Shown here: positions 1 to 8,470 of the stretch, one piece after another
How the letters are laid out: each line of letters starts with the position of its first letter
Numbering within the stretch: position 1 is the stretch's first letter
Assembly (NCBI RefSeq): GCF_024585265.1
Contig: NZ_CP036533.1
Span: forward strand, 3,605,001-3,669,000
Direction of reading: 5' to 3'
From: Bradyrhizobium sp. WBAH42
GTDB taxonomy: Bacteria; Pseudomonadota; Alphaproteobacteria; Rhizobiales; Xanthobacteraceae
DNA length: 64,000 nucleotides
The notes under the pieces: generated by a model
What the model saw: only the letters and a program-made list of their open reading frames with translations
Databases searched by the model: none
Told to the model about the DNA's origin: nothing
Made by a program: the position numbers and the translations under genes

Positions 1-25
1 CCTGGCGCCGCGCGGGAGCTGACAC

Positions 26-403
26 ATGCAGGACGAGCCGACCCCGATCGAGCTGACCAAGTCGGTCGCCGATTTCCTCCGCAACGACATCACGCCGCTG
101 ATCTCCGGCCACCAGGCCTTCAAGCTGCGCGTCGCCATCAACATCCTCGATCTCGTCACGCGGCAGCTGACGCAGGAGGCGGGGAGCGATGCGAAGGAGG
201 TTGCGCGCCTGCGCGCACTGCTCGGCATCGACGGCTCGGTCATGGAGCTCAACCGCGCGCTCGCCGAGCGCATCGCGAGCGGCGAGGTTGATCTGGCAAC
301 GCCGGGTCTCGCCAATCATCTCTGGGCGACCACGATGGACAAGCTCGCGGTGGATCAGCCGAATTACGCTTCGTACAAGCGGGAGTTGGGACGGGGCGGG
401 TAA
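26..403 (+). CDS. DUF6285 domain protein
   Basis: A 125-residue soluble protein, mostly helical by appearance, with no signal peptide or membrane segment. The sequence resembles the DUF6285 family, small proteins usually encoded beside an aminoglycoside-phosphotransferase-like kinase and an acyl-CoA dehydrogenase of the ACAD10/11 type. The upstream neighbour is outside the window, so the kinase cannot be confirmed. A good ribosome site (GGGAG) lies 8 to 12 bases before the ATG. The biochemical role is unknown; a part in phosphorylation-dependent breakdown of hydroxyacyl-CoAs is inference from family context. A 427-525 inverted repeat follows the stop. Confidence 0.75.
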   Translation: MQDEPTPIELTKSVADFLRNDITPLISGHQAFKLRVAINILDLVTRQLTQEAGSDAKEVARLRALLGIDGSVMELNRALAERIASGEVDLATPGLANHLWATTMDKLAVDQPNYASYKRELGRGG

Positions 404-426
404 GGAGGTCTTGCTCCAAATTCGGT

Positions 427-525
427 GTCATCGCCCGCGAAGGCGGGCGATCCAGTACTCCGAGACGGTTGTGGTTAATCGATAGGCTGCGGCGTACTGG
501 ATGCCCCGCCTTCGCGGGGCATGAC
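427..525. repeat. Palindromic intergenic repeat (GTCATCGCCCGC type)
   Basis: The left end reads GTCATCGCCCGCGAAGGCGG and the right end carries the matching CCCGCCTTCGCGGGGCATGAC, giving a long imperfect inverted repeat with internal hairpins. The inner arms pair too (CCAGTAC / GTACTGG). It lies between converging genes (the stop of the DUF6285 gene and the stop of the enoyl-CoA hydratase), so it may also act as a transcription end, but no T-tract is seen. Confidence 0.6.
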
Positions 526-570
526 AGCGATGATGTTGATGTGGGCGCGCGCCGGAATGACACCCGGACC

Positions 571-1350
571 CTACTTCCCCACCCATTTCGGCGGCCGCTT
601 CTCCGAAAACGCCTTCGGGCCCTCGATGTAATCCTGCGAGGCGACCATCGCCTGCACCGCCGGGTAATCGCGCTGCTCCGCGATGGCCTGCTCCAGCGAC
701 ACGCCGAGCCCCTTCTGGATCGCCTGCTTCGAGGCCCGGATCGACATCGGCGAATTCTTGGCGATCGTCTCCGCCCAGCGCAGCGCAGCCGTCAGCGCCT
801 CGCCCTGCGGCACCACCTCGTTGACGATGCCGAGCTCGAGACCTTCCTTGGCGCTGACATGGCGCGCGGTGAGGATCATGCCCATGGCGCGCTTCAGCCC
901 GATCTGGCGCGGCAAGCGGTGCAGGCCGCCGGCGAGTGCGGCTAGTCCAACGCGCGGCTCGGGCAGGGCGAAGGTTGCGTTCTCCGCGGCGATGATGAGG
1001 TCGCAGGCCAGCGCGATCTCGAAGCCGCCGCCCATGGCGACGCCGTTCACGGCGGCGATGATCGGCTTGTCGCAGTCGAAGCGTGAGGTGAGGCCGGCAA
1101 AGCCGCCCTTGTCCCAGCCGCGCTTTCCTCCCGCCGCCTGCCACTTCAAATCGTTGCCGGCGCAGAATGCCTTGTCGCCGGCGCCGGTGACGACCGCGAT
1201 CCACTGCTCGGGATCTCCGGAGAAATCATCGAACACTTTCTGCAATTCGAAATGCGCGTCAGTGTGCAGCGCGTTGTAGACCTCGGGCCGCGACAGCGTC
1301 ACGATCGTGATCGGCCCCTTGCGTTCCACCTTTGAGAATTTCAACTCCAT
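571..1350 (-). CDS. Enoyl-CoA hydratase/isomerase family protein
   Basis: A 259-residue crotonase-fold protein. It carries the family oxyanion-hole signatures: GDKAFCAGNDLKW near residue 65 and NGVAMGGGFEIALACD near residue 105, followed by a typical ALPEPRVGLAAL segment. Predicted reaction is hydration of 2-enoyl-CoA in the cytoplasm during beta-oxidation. The start at 1350 (MELKFSKVERKG) is chosen because homologues begin this way and GGAGCG sits just before it; the open frame extends 66 codons further upstream without family similarity. It diverges from the acyl-CoA dehydrogenase at 1564, so the 213-base gap should hold both promoters. Substrate is not predictable. Confidence 0.88.
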   Translation of the reverse strand: MELKFSKVERKGPITIVTLSRPEVYNALHTDAHFELQKVFDDFSGDPEQWIAVVTGAGDKAFCAGNDLKWQAAGGKRGWDKGGFAGLTSRFDCDKPIIAAVNGVAMGGGFEIALACDLIIAAENATFALPEPRVGLAALAGGLHRLPRQIGLKRAMGMILTARHVSAKEGLELGIVNEVVPQGEALTAALRWAETIAKNSPMSIRASKQAIQKGLGVSLEQAIAEQRDYPAVQAMVASQDYIEGPKAFSEKRPPKWVGK

Positions 1351-1563
1351 CGCGCGCTCCCGGATTTTCTTTCGAAGGAATATCGGCGCCATACTACCGT
1401 GCGGGTGCGCCTGAGCACCATCGAATTGCGCTGGCGCGCCTTGCGTCGCCGTCACGTCTCGGCTTGCTTGACTTGCACGCGCTCTTCTCACCTTAATCGT
1501 GCCAAGCACGAATGCGCCTAGCGCCTTAACGCAAAACGATAAAATCAATCCGGGAGAGAACCT

Positions 1564-2838
1564 GTGGATTTCTCACTGCCTGCCGATCTCGTCGCCTATC
1601 TCGGAGAGCTCGACCGTTTCATCGAACGCGAAATCAAGCCGCTGGAAGCGGCCGATGACAACATCCGCTTCTTCGACCATCGCCGCGAATGGGCGCGCAC
1701 CGATTTCGAGAATGGCGGTCTGCCGCGCCACGAATGGGAGGCGCTGCTGCGCAAGGCCAAGGATCTTGCGGATGCCGCCGGGCATTTGCGCTTTCCGGTG
1801 CCGAAGCAATATGGCGGCAAGGACGGCTCCAACCTGTGGATGGCCGTGATCCGCGAGCACTTCGCCGCAAAGGGTCTCGGCCTGCACAACGACCTGCAGA
1901 ACGAGCACTCCATCGTCGGCAACTTTCCCGTCGTCACCATGCTCGACCGCTACGGCCGCGACGACCAGAAGGCGATGATCGACGGCTCGATCAGGGGCAA
2001 GTACCGCATCACCTTCGGCCTGACCGAGCCGCATCACGGCTCGGACGCAACCCACATGGAGACGCGCGCGGTGCCCGCGACGCGCGACAACGTCAAGGGC
2101 TGGATCATCAACGGCGAGAAGATGTGGACCACGGGCATGCATGTCGCCACGCACTGCGCGCTGTTCGCGCGCACCAGTGGCAATGACGGCGACGCCCGCG
2201 GCATCACTTGCTTTCTGGTGCCGGCCAAAAGTCCCGGCGTCAAGGTCGAGGAGTACATGTGGACCTTCAACATGCCGACCGACCATCCCCGCGTCAGCTT
2301 CACCGACGTCTTCGTGCCGGAGGATGCCCAGTTCGGCGAGGTCGGCCGCGGCCTGTCGCTGGCGCAATGCTTCGTGCACCAGAACCGCATCCGCCAGGCC
2401 GCGAGCTCGCTCGGCGCGGCAGTCTACTGCATCAACGAGAGCGTGAAATACGCGCGTGAGCGTAAGCCCTTCGGCAAGGCGCTCGCCGAGAACCAGGCGA
2501 TCCAGTTCCCGCTGGTCGAGCTCGCCACGCAGGCCGAGATGCTACGCCTCTTGATCCGCAAGACCGCCTGGGAAATGGACCAGCTCAACGAGGAGCAGAT
2601 CGAGCGCACACTCTCCGACCGCGTCTCGATGTGCAACTATTGGGCAAACCGTCTCTGCTGCGAATCCGCCGACCGCGCCATGCAGGTCCATGGCGGCATG
2701 GGCTATTCACGCCACAAGCCATTCGAGCACATCTATCGCCATCACCGCCGTTATCGGATCACCGAAGGCAGCGAGGAGATCCAGATGCGGAAAGTGGCGG
2801 GGTTCCTGTTCGGCTATATGGGGCCGGGGAAGCGTTGA
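1564..2838 (+). CDS. Acyl-CoA dehydrogenase
   Basis: A 424-residue flavoprotein of the acyl-CoA dehydrogenase family, slightly longer than the usual 380-400. It shows the FAD/substrate signature FGLTEPHHGSDATHM in the middle domain, WIINGEKMWTTG, and the C-terminal QVHGGMGYSRHKPFEHIYRHHR and ITEGSEEIQ motifs, the last carrying the acidic residue region of the active site. It should oxidise an acyl-CoA to the 2-enoyl-CoA and pass electrons to electron-transfer flavoprotein. Start is GTG at 1564 with GGGAGAGAA just upstream. It diverges from an enoyl-CoA hydratase, which would take the product. The chain length or branching of the substrate cannot be told. Confidence 0.9.
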   Translation: MDFSLPADLVAYLGELDRFIEREIKPLEAADDNIRFFDHRREWARTDFENGGLPRHEWEALLRKAKDLADAAGHLRFPVPKQYGGKDGSNLWMAVIREHFAAKGLGLHNDLQNEHSIVGNFPVVTMLDRYGRDDQKAMIDGSIRGKYRITFGLTEPHHGSDATHMETRAVPATRDNVKGWIINGEKMWTTGMHVATHCALFARTSGNDGDARGITCFLVPAKSPGVKVEEYMWTFNMPTDHPRVSFTDVFVPEDAQFGEVGRGLSLAQCFVHQNRIRQAASSLGAAVYCINESVKYARERKPFGKALAENQAIQFPLVELATQAEMLRLLIRKTAWEMDQLNEEQIERTLSDRVSMCNYWANRLCCESADRAMQVHGGMGYSRHKPFEHIYRHHRRYRITEGSEEIQMRKVAGFLFGYMGPGKR

Positions 2839-2853
2839 GGCTTGCACGGATCT

Positions 2854-2969
2854 CGTAGGGTGGGTTAGCGCTGCGATTGCGCGAAGCGTGATCGCAGGGC
2901 GTAACCCACCGGCGCCATCCGCGTGGTCAGCAAAAAGGTGGGTTACGCCTGCGGCTAACCCACCCTACG
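2854..2969. repeat. Palindromic repeat, GTAGGGTGGGTTA variant
   Basis: Ends CGTAGGGTGGGTTAGC and GGCTAACCCACCCTACG are inverted copies, and inside lies another pair, GGCGTAACCCACC and GGTGGGTTACGCC, so the element can fold as nested hairpins. It separates the converging acyl-CoA dehydrogenase and acyl-CoA ligase genes. It is a variant of the GTAGGGTGGGCAAAG family seen at 8277, 18341 and 45244. Confidence 0.75.
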
Positions 2970-2979
2970 GCATCACGGA

Positions 2980-4557
2980 TTAGTTCACCCGTCGATCCTT
3001 CCCCGCCCAATACGGCTCGCGCAGCTGCCGCCGCAGGATCTTGCCACTCGGATTCCGCGGCAGCGCCGGCAGGAACTCGACGCTCTTCGGCGTCTTGTAG
3101 CCGGCGATGCGCGTCCGGGTGAAGTTGATGATGTCGGTGGCGGTCGCCTGCTTGCCGGGCTTCATCACCACGATCGCCTTCACGGCCTCGCCCCATTTCT
3201 CGTCGGGCACGCCGATCACGGCGGCTTCCGCGACGTCGGGATGGTCGCATAGCGCGCTCTCGACCTCGGCCGGATAGATGTTCTCGCCGCCCGAGATGAT
3301 CATGTCCTTGATGCGGTCGTGGATGTAGAGATAGCCGTCCTCGTCCATGTAGCCGGCATCGCCGGTGCGCAGCCAGCCGTCGCCGCGCAGCGTCGCGGCG
3401 GTGGCTTCCGGCAGATTCCAATAGCCCGCCATGTTGGAGCCCGAGCGCGTCGCGATCTCGCCGACCTGGCGCGGCGGCAGCGGCTTGCCGTCGGCGTCGA
3501 GAATTGCGATTTCGACCCCCGGCAGCGCCTTGCCGGCCGAGCGCATCCGCTCCAGCCCCTCGACGTGGTCCTCCGGCGGCAGCGCGACGATGGTGCCCGT
3601 CGTCTCGGTCATGCCGTACATCTGCACGAAGCCGCATTTGAAGACCTCGATACATTCCTTCAGCAGTGCTGCGGGAATCGGCGAGGCGCCGTACAGCATG
3701 TATTTCAGTCGCGAGAAGTCGACCGTCCTGGCGCGCGGCTGCCGCACCACGAACTGCATCGCCGCCGGTACCATGAACAGCTTTGTGATGCCCGACTGCT
3801 CGAAGAAATCCAAAACCTTGGTCGGATCGAACTCGCGCGCGATCACGCCGCGGGCGCCGTGGTAGAGACCCATCACGCCCCATCCGGAGCCGCCGATGTG
3901 GAAGATCGGCATCGCCACCAGCGAGACGTCGTCGGTCGACCACCGGTTCCATTCCGGCTTGTCCTCGGCGTTGCCGGTCTGCACCAGGTTGAGGAAGTTC
4001 GCGTGGCTCAGCATTGCGCCCTTCGGCTTGCCCGTGGTGCCCGAGGTGTAGAGCTGGATCGCGATGTCCTTGGTGTCGATCGGCACCTTGGGATCGTCGC
4101 CGCGCTGCGCATCGCGCCACGCCGTGAAATCTGGCCATTCCGGCACGCCGCCCTCGGCGGTGATGATGGTGCGCACGCCCGGTATCTGGTCCCTGATCTG
4201 GCGCACCTGTGTGATGAATTCGGGCCCGACGAACAAAACCGGCGCCTTGCAATCCGACACGATGAAGGCGACCTCAGGGCCGGCGAGCCGCCAGTTCACC
4301 GGTGCCATCACGACGCCGGCCTTCATCGCACCCATCAGGAGCTCGAAATAGATGTCGCTGTTCTTGCCGAGATAGGCGATGCGGTCGCCCTTCGTCACGC
4401 CCATTGCGAGGAGCGCGTTGGCGACCTTGTTGGTCTTGATGTCGAACGCGGCAAAGCTGGTGGTGCGGCCTTCGAACTCGTAGGCGATGGCGCTGCCGCG
4501 GCTCTTCGCACGCTCGCGCACCATGTCGGCGAGGTTCGCCAATGGCTGTGTGGACAT
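2980..4557 (-). CDS. Acyl-CoA synthetase (AMP-forming)
   Basis: A 525-residue member of the ANL adenylate-forming superfamily. The P-loop-like AMP motif YTSGTTGKPKG lies near residue 170, YGMTETTG near 320, the hinge RTGDAGYMDEDGYLYIHDR near 400-418 and the C-terminal lysine motif PRNPSGKILRR near 505, all intact. It should activate a carboxylic acid with ATP to the acyl-CoA. It reads toward the acyl-CoA dehydrogenase in the opposite direction, and a minus-strand dienoyl-CoA-reductase-like gene lies 222 bases upstream, across a palindromic repeat. Whether the acid is a fatty acid or an aromatic acid cannot be decided from these motifs. Confidence 0.9.
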   Translation of the reverse strand: MSTQPLANLADMVRERAKSRGSAIAYEFEGRTTSFAAFDIKTNKVANALLAMGVTKGDRIAYLGKNSDIYFELLMGAMKAGVVMAPVNWRLAGPEVAFIVSDCKAPVLFVGPEFITQVRQIRDQIPGVRTIITAEGGVPEWPDFTAWRDAQRGDDPKVPIDTKDIAIQLYTSGTTGKPKGAMLSHANFLNLVQTGNAEDKPEWNRWSTDDVSLVAMPIFHIGGSGWGVMGLYHGARGVIAREFDPTKVLDFFEQSGITKLFMVPAAMQFVVRQPRARTVDFSRLKYMLYGASPIPAALLKECIEVFKCGFVQMYGMTETTGTIVALPPEDHVEGLERMRSAGKALPGVEIAILDADGKPLPPRQVGEIATRSGSNMAGYWNLPEATAATLRGDGWLRTGDAGYMDEDGYLYIHDRIKDMIISGGENIYPAEVESALCDHPDVAEAAVIGVPDEKWGEAVKAIVVMKPGKQATATDIINFTRTRIAGYKTPKSVEFLPALPRNPSGKILRRQLREPYWAGKDRRVN

Positions 4558-4640
4558 GTTTCTCCCGTAGCTCTTGTTTTTATGCGCGGGAGTGTGGCGT
4601 CATCGGCGGATGAAGACAAGATGGCAGGAGAATGCCGCCG

Positions 4641-4774
4641 TCTCGTGTCCCGGACGCTGCGCAGCACGAAGTGATGCGCTGCTGAGCCGGGACCCAGCAT
4701 GCTGCGACATGGGCCCCGGCTCTGCAGCGCACCACGCCGAAGGCGGCGCGCTGCGCCGCGTCCGGGGCACGAGA
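4641..4774. repeat. Palindromic repeat (TCTCGTGTCCCGGAC type)
   Basis: Begins TCTCGTGTCCCGGACGC and ends GCGTCCGGGGCACGAGA, with two inner GC-rich hairpins (GAGCCGGGACCC and GGGCCCCGGCTC). It fills most of the gap between the acyl-CoA ligase and the SDR gene, both on the minus strand. A related sequence lies at 9017-9173. Confidence 0.65.
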
Positions 4775-4779
4775 GAACA

Positions 4780-5652
4780 TCACCCCCGCTTCGCGCGGTC
4801 CTTCTCGTTCTGCGCCATGATGCTCTCGCGCGCCGTTTTCCAGTCGTCGTCGCTCCAGTCACGGAGCTGGTAGAAGTTGCCGCCCATCGCGAGCGCCTGG
4901 GCGCCGTCCATGGCGATGGTCTCGCCGTTGATCCAGTCGCAGCCGCCGGAGATCAGGAACACGGCAACGTTCTGCAGTTCCTCCATGGTGCCGACGCGGC
5001 CCATTGGGTTCATCGCCTTGGTGCGCGCGCCGGCCTCGTCGCCCGGCTTGATGCGCTTGCTCATCCCCTCGGTCGGGATCTCGCCCGGGGCGATGGTGTT
5101 GAGGCGGATGCCGTGTCGTCCCCATTCGGTGGCAAGCGACATCGTCATGGCGTGGATCGCCGACTTGCTCATTGCCGACGGCACCACGTAAGGCGAGCCG
5201 TTGCGCACCCAGGTCGTGGTGATCGAGACGACGTTGCCGGGCTGCTTCAAGGCGATCCAGCGCTTGCCGACCGCATGCGTCACGTAGAACGTGCCGTGCA
5301 TGACGATGTTGGCGACCGCATCGAAGCCGCGCGGCGAGAGCTCCTCGGTGCGCGAGATGAAATTGCCGGCCGCATTGTTGATGAGATCGGTGAGGGGACC
5401 ATCGCGGAAGATGGTCTCGATCATCTCCTCGACCGCAAGCGCGTTTCGGATGTCGACGCCGTGGCTGGTGACGCGGCCGCCGTAGCGATCCATCAGCTCG
5501 GTCGCGGTCTCGTCGCAGACGATCTTGCGCCGGCCGCAAATGTGCACCTCGGCGCCGAGCTGGAGGAATCGCTCCGCCATCGATTTGCCGAGGCCGGTGC
5601 CGCCGCCGGTCACGAGGATGCGCCGGCCGGCCAGAAGATTTTCCTTGAACAT
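4780..5652 (-). CDS. SDR oxidoreductase, 2,4-dienoyl-CoA-reductase-like
   Basis: A 290-residue Rossmann-fold SDR. The dinucleotide motif VTGGGTGLGKSMAERF lies near residues 15-30 and NNAAGNF near 92. The usual YxxxK pair is not present: the aligned stretch reads PSAMSKSAIHAM, with a serine in the tyrosine position and the lysine kept. This pattern and the following LATEWGRHGIRLNTIAPG fit the 2,4-dienoyl-CoA reductase (DECR) group, which reduces 2,4-dienoyl-CoA with NADPH in unsaturated fatty acid breakdown. It diverges from a crotonase gene at 5758 over a 105-base gap that holds a candidate operator at 5680. Confidence 0.85.
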   Translation of the reverse strand: MFKENLLAGRRILVTGGGTGLGKSMAERFLQLGAEVHICGRRKIVCDETATELMDRYGGRVTSHGVDIRNALAVEEMIETIFRDGPLTDLINNAAGNFISRTEELSPRGFDAVANIVMHGTFYVTHAVGKRWIALKQPGNVVSITTTWVRNGSPYVVPSAMSKSAIHAMTMSLATEWGRHGIRLNTIAPGEIPTEGMSKRIKPGDEAGARTKAMNPMGRVGTMEELQNVAVFLISGGCDWINGETIAMDGAQALAMGGNFYQLRDWSDDDWKTARESIMAQNEKDRAKRG

Positions 5653-5679
5653 GGCTGTTTCCCCCGTAGGGATTGTCAG

Positions 5680-5699
5680 TTAATTGGTCGATTGACTAA
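5680..5699. promoter_or_regulatory. Candidate operator between divergent SDR and crotonase genes
   Basis: The 20 bases TTAATTGGTCGATTGACTAA form an imperfect dyad centred on TCGA, with 12 of 20 positions symmetric (TTA at one end, TAA at the other). AT-rich sequence of this kind stands out in a GC-rich gap between divergently transcribed lipid genes and fits a TetR- or GntR-type repressor site. The regulator is not in the window and the binding is inference only. Confidence 0.3.
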
Positions 5700-5757
5700 A
5701 TCCGGCCGCCGTCGTCCTGTAAAGCGGCACCGAACAAGAACAGGGGAGAATTGATCC

Positions 5758-6567
5758 ATGGAAGATCGCGTCTCGATCTCGATCTCGGAAGGCGTCGCCG
5801 ATGTGCGCCTGGTGCGCGCGGACAAGATGAACGCGCTGGATCAGCCCATGTTCGAGGCCCTCGTCGCCGCAACCGACCGGCTTTCGAAGGAAAAAGGCGT
5901 GCGCGCCGTCGTGCTCTCAGGTGAAGGCCGCGCCTTCTGCGCCGGGCTGGACATGGGGCGTTTTGCCGCCATGAAGGAGAAGGGCGGCAACGGAATTCCG
6001 GGTGGCGAAAATCGCGATCTCACGGTGCGCACCTATGGCAAGGCCAACCTCGCGCAACAGGCGGTGTGGGGCTGGCGTCAGCTTCCGATGCCCGTGATCG
6101 CGGCCGTGCACGGCGTCGCTTTCGGCGGCGGTTTCCAGCTCTCGCTCGGCGCCGACATGCGCTTTCTCAGCGCGGATGCGCGAATGTCGATCATGGAGAT
6201 CAAATGGGGCCTGGTGCCCGACATGGCGGGCACGCCGATCCTGGCCTCGCTGGTGCGCGACGACATCCTGCGCGATCTCACCTACACGGGCCGCATCTTC
6301 TCCGCGCAGGAGGCGCTGGCCTACGGCCTTGCCACGCGCATCTGCGACGATCCGCGTGCTGTGGCGCTGGACGTCGCGCGCGAGATCGCAGGGAAAAGCC
6401 CCGATGCGATCCGCGCGGCCAAGCGGATGCTGAACAATCTCTCGGTCGATCCGGGCCCGGCACTGCTCGCCGAATCCGTCGAGCAGCAGAAGCTGATCGG
6501 CAGCCCCAACCAGACCGAGGCGGTCCGCGCCAACCTGGAGAAGCGCGCGCCGAATTTTGTGGATTAG
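5758..6567 (+). CDS. Enoyl-CoA hydratase/isomerase family protein
   Basis: A 269-residue crotonase-fold protein, the second in this cluster. SGEGRAFCAGLDMGRFAAM near residue 60 and HGVAFGGGFQLSLGADMR near 120 supply the oxyanion hole; EIKWGLVPDMAGT follows near 145. Residues after the second oxyanion loop (IKWGLVPDM) resemble crotonase subfamilies with an aspartate in the active site, more like isomerases than classical hydratases, but this is tentative. The ATG has AGGGGAG 9 to 15 bases upstream. It is transcribed away from the DECR-like SDR and toward an acyl-CoA ligase, which together suggest a substrate-specific beta-oxidation set. Confidence 0.87.
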   Translation: MEDRVSISISEGVADVRLVRADKMNALDQPMFEALVAATDRLSKEKGVRAVVLSGEGRAFCAGLDMGRFAAMKEKGGNGIPGGENRDLTVRTYGKANLAQQAVWGWRQLPMPVIAAVHGVAFGGGFQLSLGADMRFLSADARMSIMEIKWGLVPDMAGTPILASLVRDDILRDLTYTGRIFSAQEALAYGLATRICDDPRAVALDVAREIAGKSPDAIRAAKRMLNNLSVDPGPALLAESVEQQKLIGSPNQTEAVRANLEKRAPNFVD

Positions 6568-6573
6568 CCTCTT

Positions 6574-6672
6574 GTCATTCCGGGGCGATGCGAAGCATCG
6601 AGCCCGGAATCCATAACCACGATAGGGAGTATGGATTCCGGGCTCGCGCCAAGAGGCGCGCCCCGGAATGAC
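6574..6672. repeat. Palindromic repeat (GTCATTCCGGGGCG type)
   Basis: Starts GTCATTCCGGGGCG and ends GCCCCGGAATGAC; the inner arms GCCCGGAATCCAT and ATGGATTCCGGGC pair as well. The same element recurs at 23691-23793, with a short relative near 12092. Confidence 0.75.
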
Positions 6673-6725
6673 GACGGTGGTTGTGTCGATGCCCTTCAAC
6701 CCGACGAAAGATCGGAACTCAACAA

Positions 6726-8270
6726 ATGAACGAAACGTCTCACTTCCTCGGCATCGTCTCCGGCGACCGCCGCCGTTCTCACGCCGAGGTCGCTGACCGC
6801 ACGGGCCGCATCGCCGCCGGCCTCGCCAAAATCGGCGTCCGCCAGGGCGATTGCGTCTGCATGCTGATGCGCAACGACATCGCCTTCCTGGAAGCTGCCT
6901 ACGCCGCGATGCGGCTGGGCGCCTATGGCGTGCCGATCAACTGGCACTTCAAGCCGGAGGAGATCACCTACATCCTCGAAGATTCCGGCACAGCCGTCCT
7001 GATCGCTCATGCCGACATGCTGCATGGTTTGCGCGATGCGATCCCGCGTGGCGTCACCGTGCTCAGCGTGCCGACGCCGCCCGAAATCCGCTCCAACTAC
7101 AGGATCGATCCGGATCATCTGACGACGCCGAGTTTTGCGACCGATTTCGAAGCCTGGCTCACGCAACATGAGCCCTATGACGGTCCGATCGTGCCGCAGC
7201 CCATGAACATGATCTATACCTCGGGCACGACGGGCCATCCCAAGGGCGTCCGCCGCAACGCGCCGACGCCGGAGCAGCAGGCCGCGGGTGAGCGCATGCG
7301 CGAGATGATCTATGGGCTCAAGCCCGGCGCCCGCGCGCTGCTGCCGGGCCCGCTCTATCATTCCGCGCCGAACTCGTTCGGCATCCGCGCCGGCAAGCTC
7401 GGCGGGGTGCTGGTACTGATGCCACGCTTCGAGGCGGAGGAATTTCTGCAGGCGATCGAGCGCTTTGAGATCGACACCATCTTCATGGTGCCGACCATGT
7501 TCATCCGCCTGATGAAGCAGCCCGAGGAGGTGCGCAGGAGGTACGACATCTCCTCGCTGCGCCACGTCATCCATGCCGCCGCGCCGTGCCCGGCCGACGT
7601 CAAGCGCGCCATGATCGATTGGTGGGGGCCGGTGATCTACGAATTCTACGGCTCTACCGAATCCAGCGCCGTGACCTTCGCGACCTCCGAGGATGCGCTG
7701 AAGAAGCCCGGCACCGTCGGCAAGATCTCGCCCGGCGCCGAGCTGCGCTTCATCGGCGAGGACGGCCGCGTGCTCGGCGTCGGCGAAATCGGCGAGATCT
7801 ATTCCCGCATGGCCGAGATGGCCGACTTCACCTATCACAACAAGCCGGAGAAGCGCGCCGAGATCGACCGCGACGGCTTCATCACCTCCGGCGACGTCGG
7901 CTATATCGACGAAGACGGCTACGTCTTCATCTGCGACCGCAAGCGCGACATGGTGATCTCGGGCGGCGTCAACATCTATCCGGCCGAGATCGAATCCGTG
8001 CTGCACGCCGTATCAGGCGTGCATGATTGCGCCGTGTTCGGCATCCCCGATGCCGAGTTCGGCGAAGCGCTGATGGCGGTGGTGGAGCCGCAACCCGGGA
8101 TCACGCTCGCTGCCTCCGATGTCCGCGCCGCGCTGAAGGCGCATCTGGCCGATTACAAGGTGCCCAAGCACATCGAGATCCGCAGCGGCCTGCCGCGCGA
8201 AGACTCTGGAAAGATCTTCAAGCGCCGCCTGCGCGATCCCTATTGGGAGCAGGCGGGCCGGAAAATCTGA
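6726..8270 (+). CDS. Acyl-CoA synthetase (AMP-forming)
   Basis: A 514-residue ANL-superfamily ligase. YTSGTTGHPKGVRR lies near residue 165, YEFYGSTESSAVT near 305, SGDVGYIDEDGYVFICDRKRDM near 390-410, and the C-terminal REDSGKIFKRRLRDPY near 495. Start ATG at 6726 (MNETSHFLG) is preferred over an upstream in-frame ATG at 6681 because the extra 15 residues overlap the end of the palindromic repeat and are not family-like. It follows the crotonase gene on the same strand after 158 bases and probably shares its pathway. The conserved MYTSGTTG-type core suggests a medium to long-chain or aromatic acid, not decidable here. Confidence 0.88.
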   Translation: MNETSHFLGIVSGDRRRSHAEVADRTGRIAAGLAKIGVRQGDCVCMLMRNDIAFLEAAYAAMRLGAYGVPINWHFKPEEITYILEDSGTAVLIAHADMLHGLRDAIPRGVTVLSVPTPPEIRSNYRIDPDHLTTPSFATDFEAWLTQHEPYDGPIVPQPMNMIYTSGTTGHPKGVRRNAPTPEQQAAGERMREMIYGLKPGARALLPGPLYHSAPNSFGIRAGKLGGVLVLMPRFEAEEFLQAIERFEIDTIFMVPTMFIRLMKQPEEVRRRYDISSLRHVIHAAAPCPADVKRAMIDWWGPVIYEFYGSTESSAVTFATSEDALKKPGTVGKISPGAELRFIGEDGRVLGVGEIGEIYSRMAEMADFTYHNKPEKRAEIDRDGFITSGDVGYIDEDGYVFICDRKRDMVISGGVNIYPAEIESVLHAVSGVHDCAVFGIPDAEFGEALMAVVEPQPGITLAASDVRAALKAHLADYKVPKHIEIRSGLPREDSGKIFKRRLRDPYWEQAGRKI

Positions 8271-8276
8271 CGATAT

Positions 8277-8369
8277 CGTAGGGTGGGCAAAGCGGAAGCG
8301 TGCCCACCAAATTCGCTTGCGGAGACAAGATCGTGGGCACGGCGCAAGGGCGCCTTTGCCCACCCTACG
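8277..8369. repeat. Palindromic repeat GTAGGGTGGGCAAAG, copy 1
   Basis: Begins CGTAGGGTGGGCAAAGCGG and ends CGCCTTTGCCCACCCTACG, inverted copies of each other, with an inner CGTGCCCAC / GTGGGCACG pair. It starts 7 bases after the acyl-CoA ligase stop codon. Two further close copies are at 18341 and 45244. Confidence 0.8.
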
Positions 8370-8412
8370 GGACCACGCTCATCCGGCTACGCTTTGCGGG
8401 CCTTGAAGCGTC

Positions 8413-8441
8413 TTAGCAGGGACAGATTCCGAGCCTATATA
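8413..8441 (+). promoter_or_regulatory. Candidate sigma-70-type promoter for the yccF-like gene
   Basis: TTAGCA at 8413-8418 and TATATA at 8436-8441 are separated by 17 bases, and the ATG at 8471 is 30 bases downstream. The -10 part is an unusually AT-rich patch in this GC-rich gap. Prediction from consensus only. Confidence 0.35.
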
Positions 8442-8470
8442 GCTGGGATCATCCACCTCCGGATCATCCC

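Noticed and set aside
6714..6740. GGAAC-N17-CGTC, an EcfG-like promoter at the acyl-CoA ligase start
   Set aside because: The second half reads CGTC rather than CGTT and lies inside the coding region, so it could not serve that gene.
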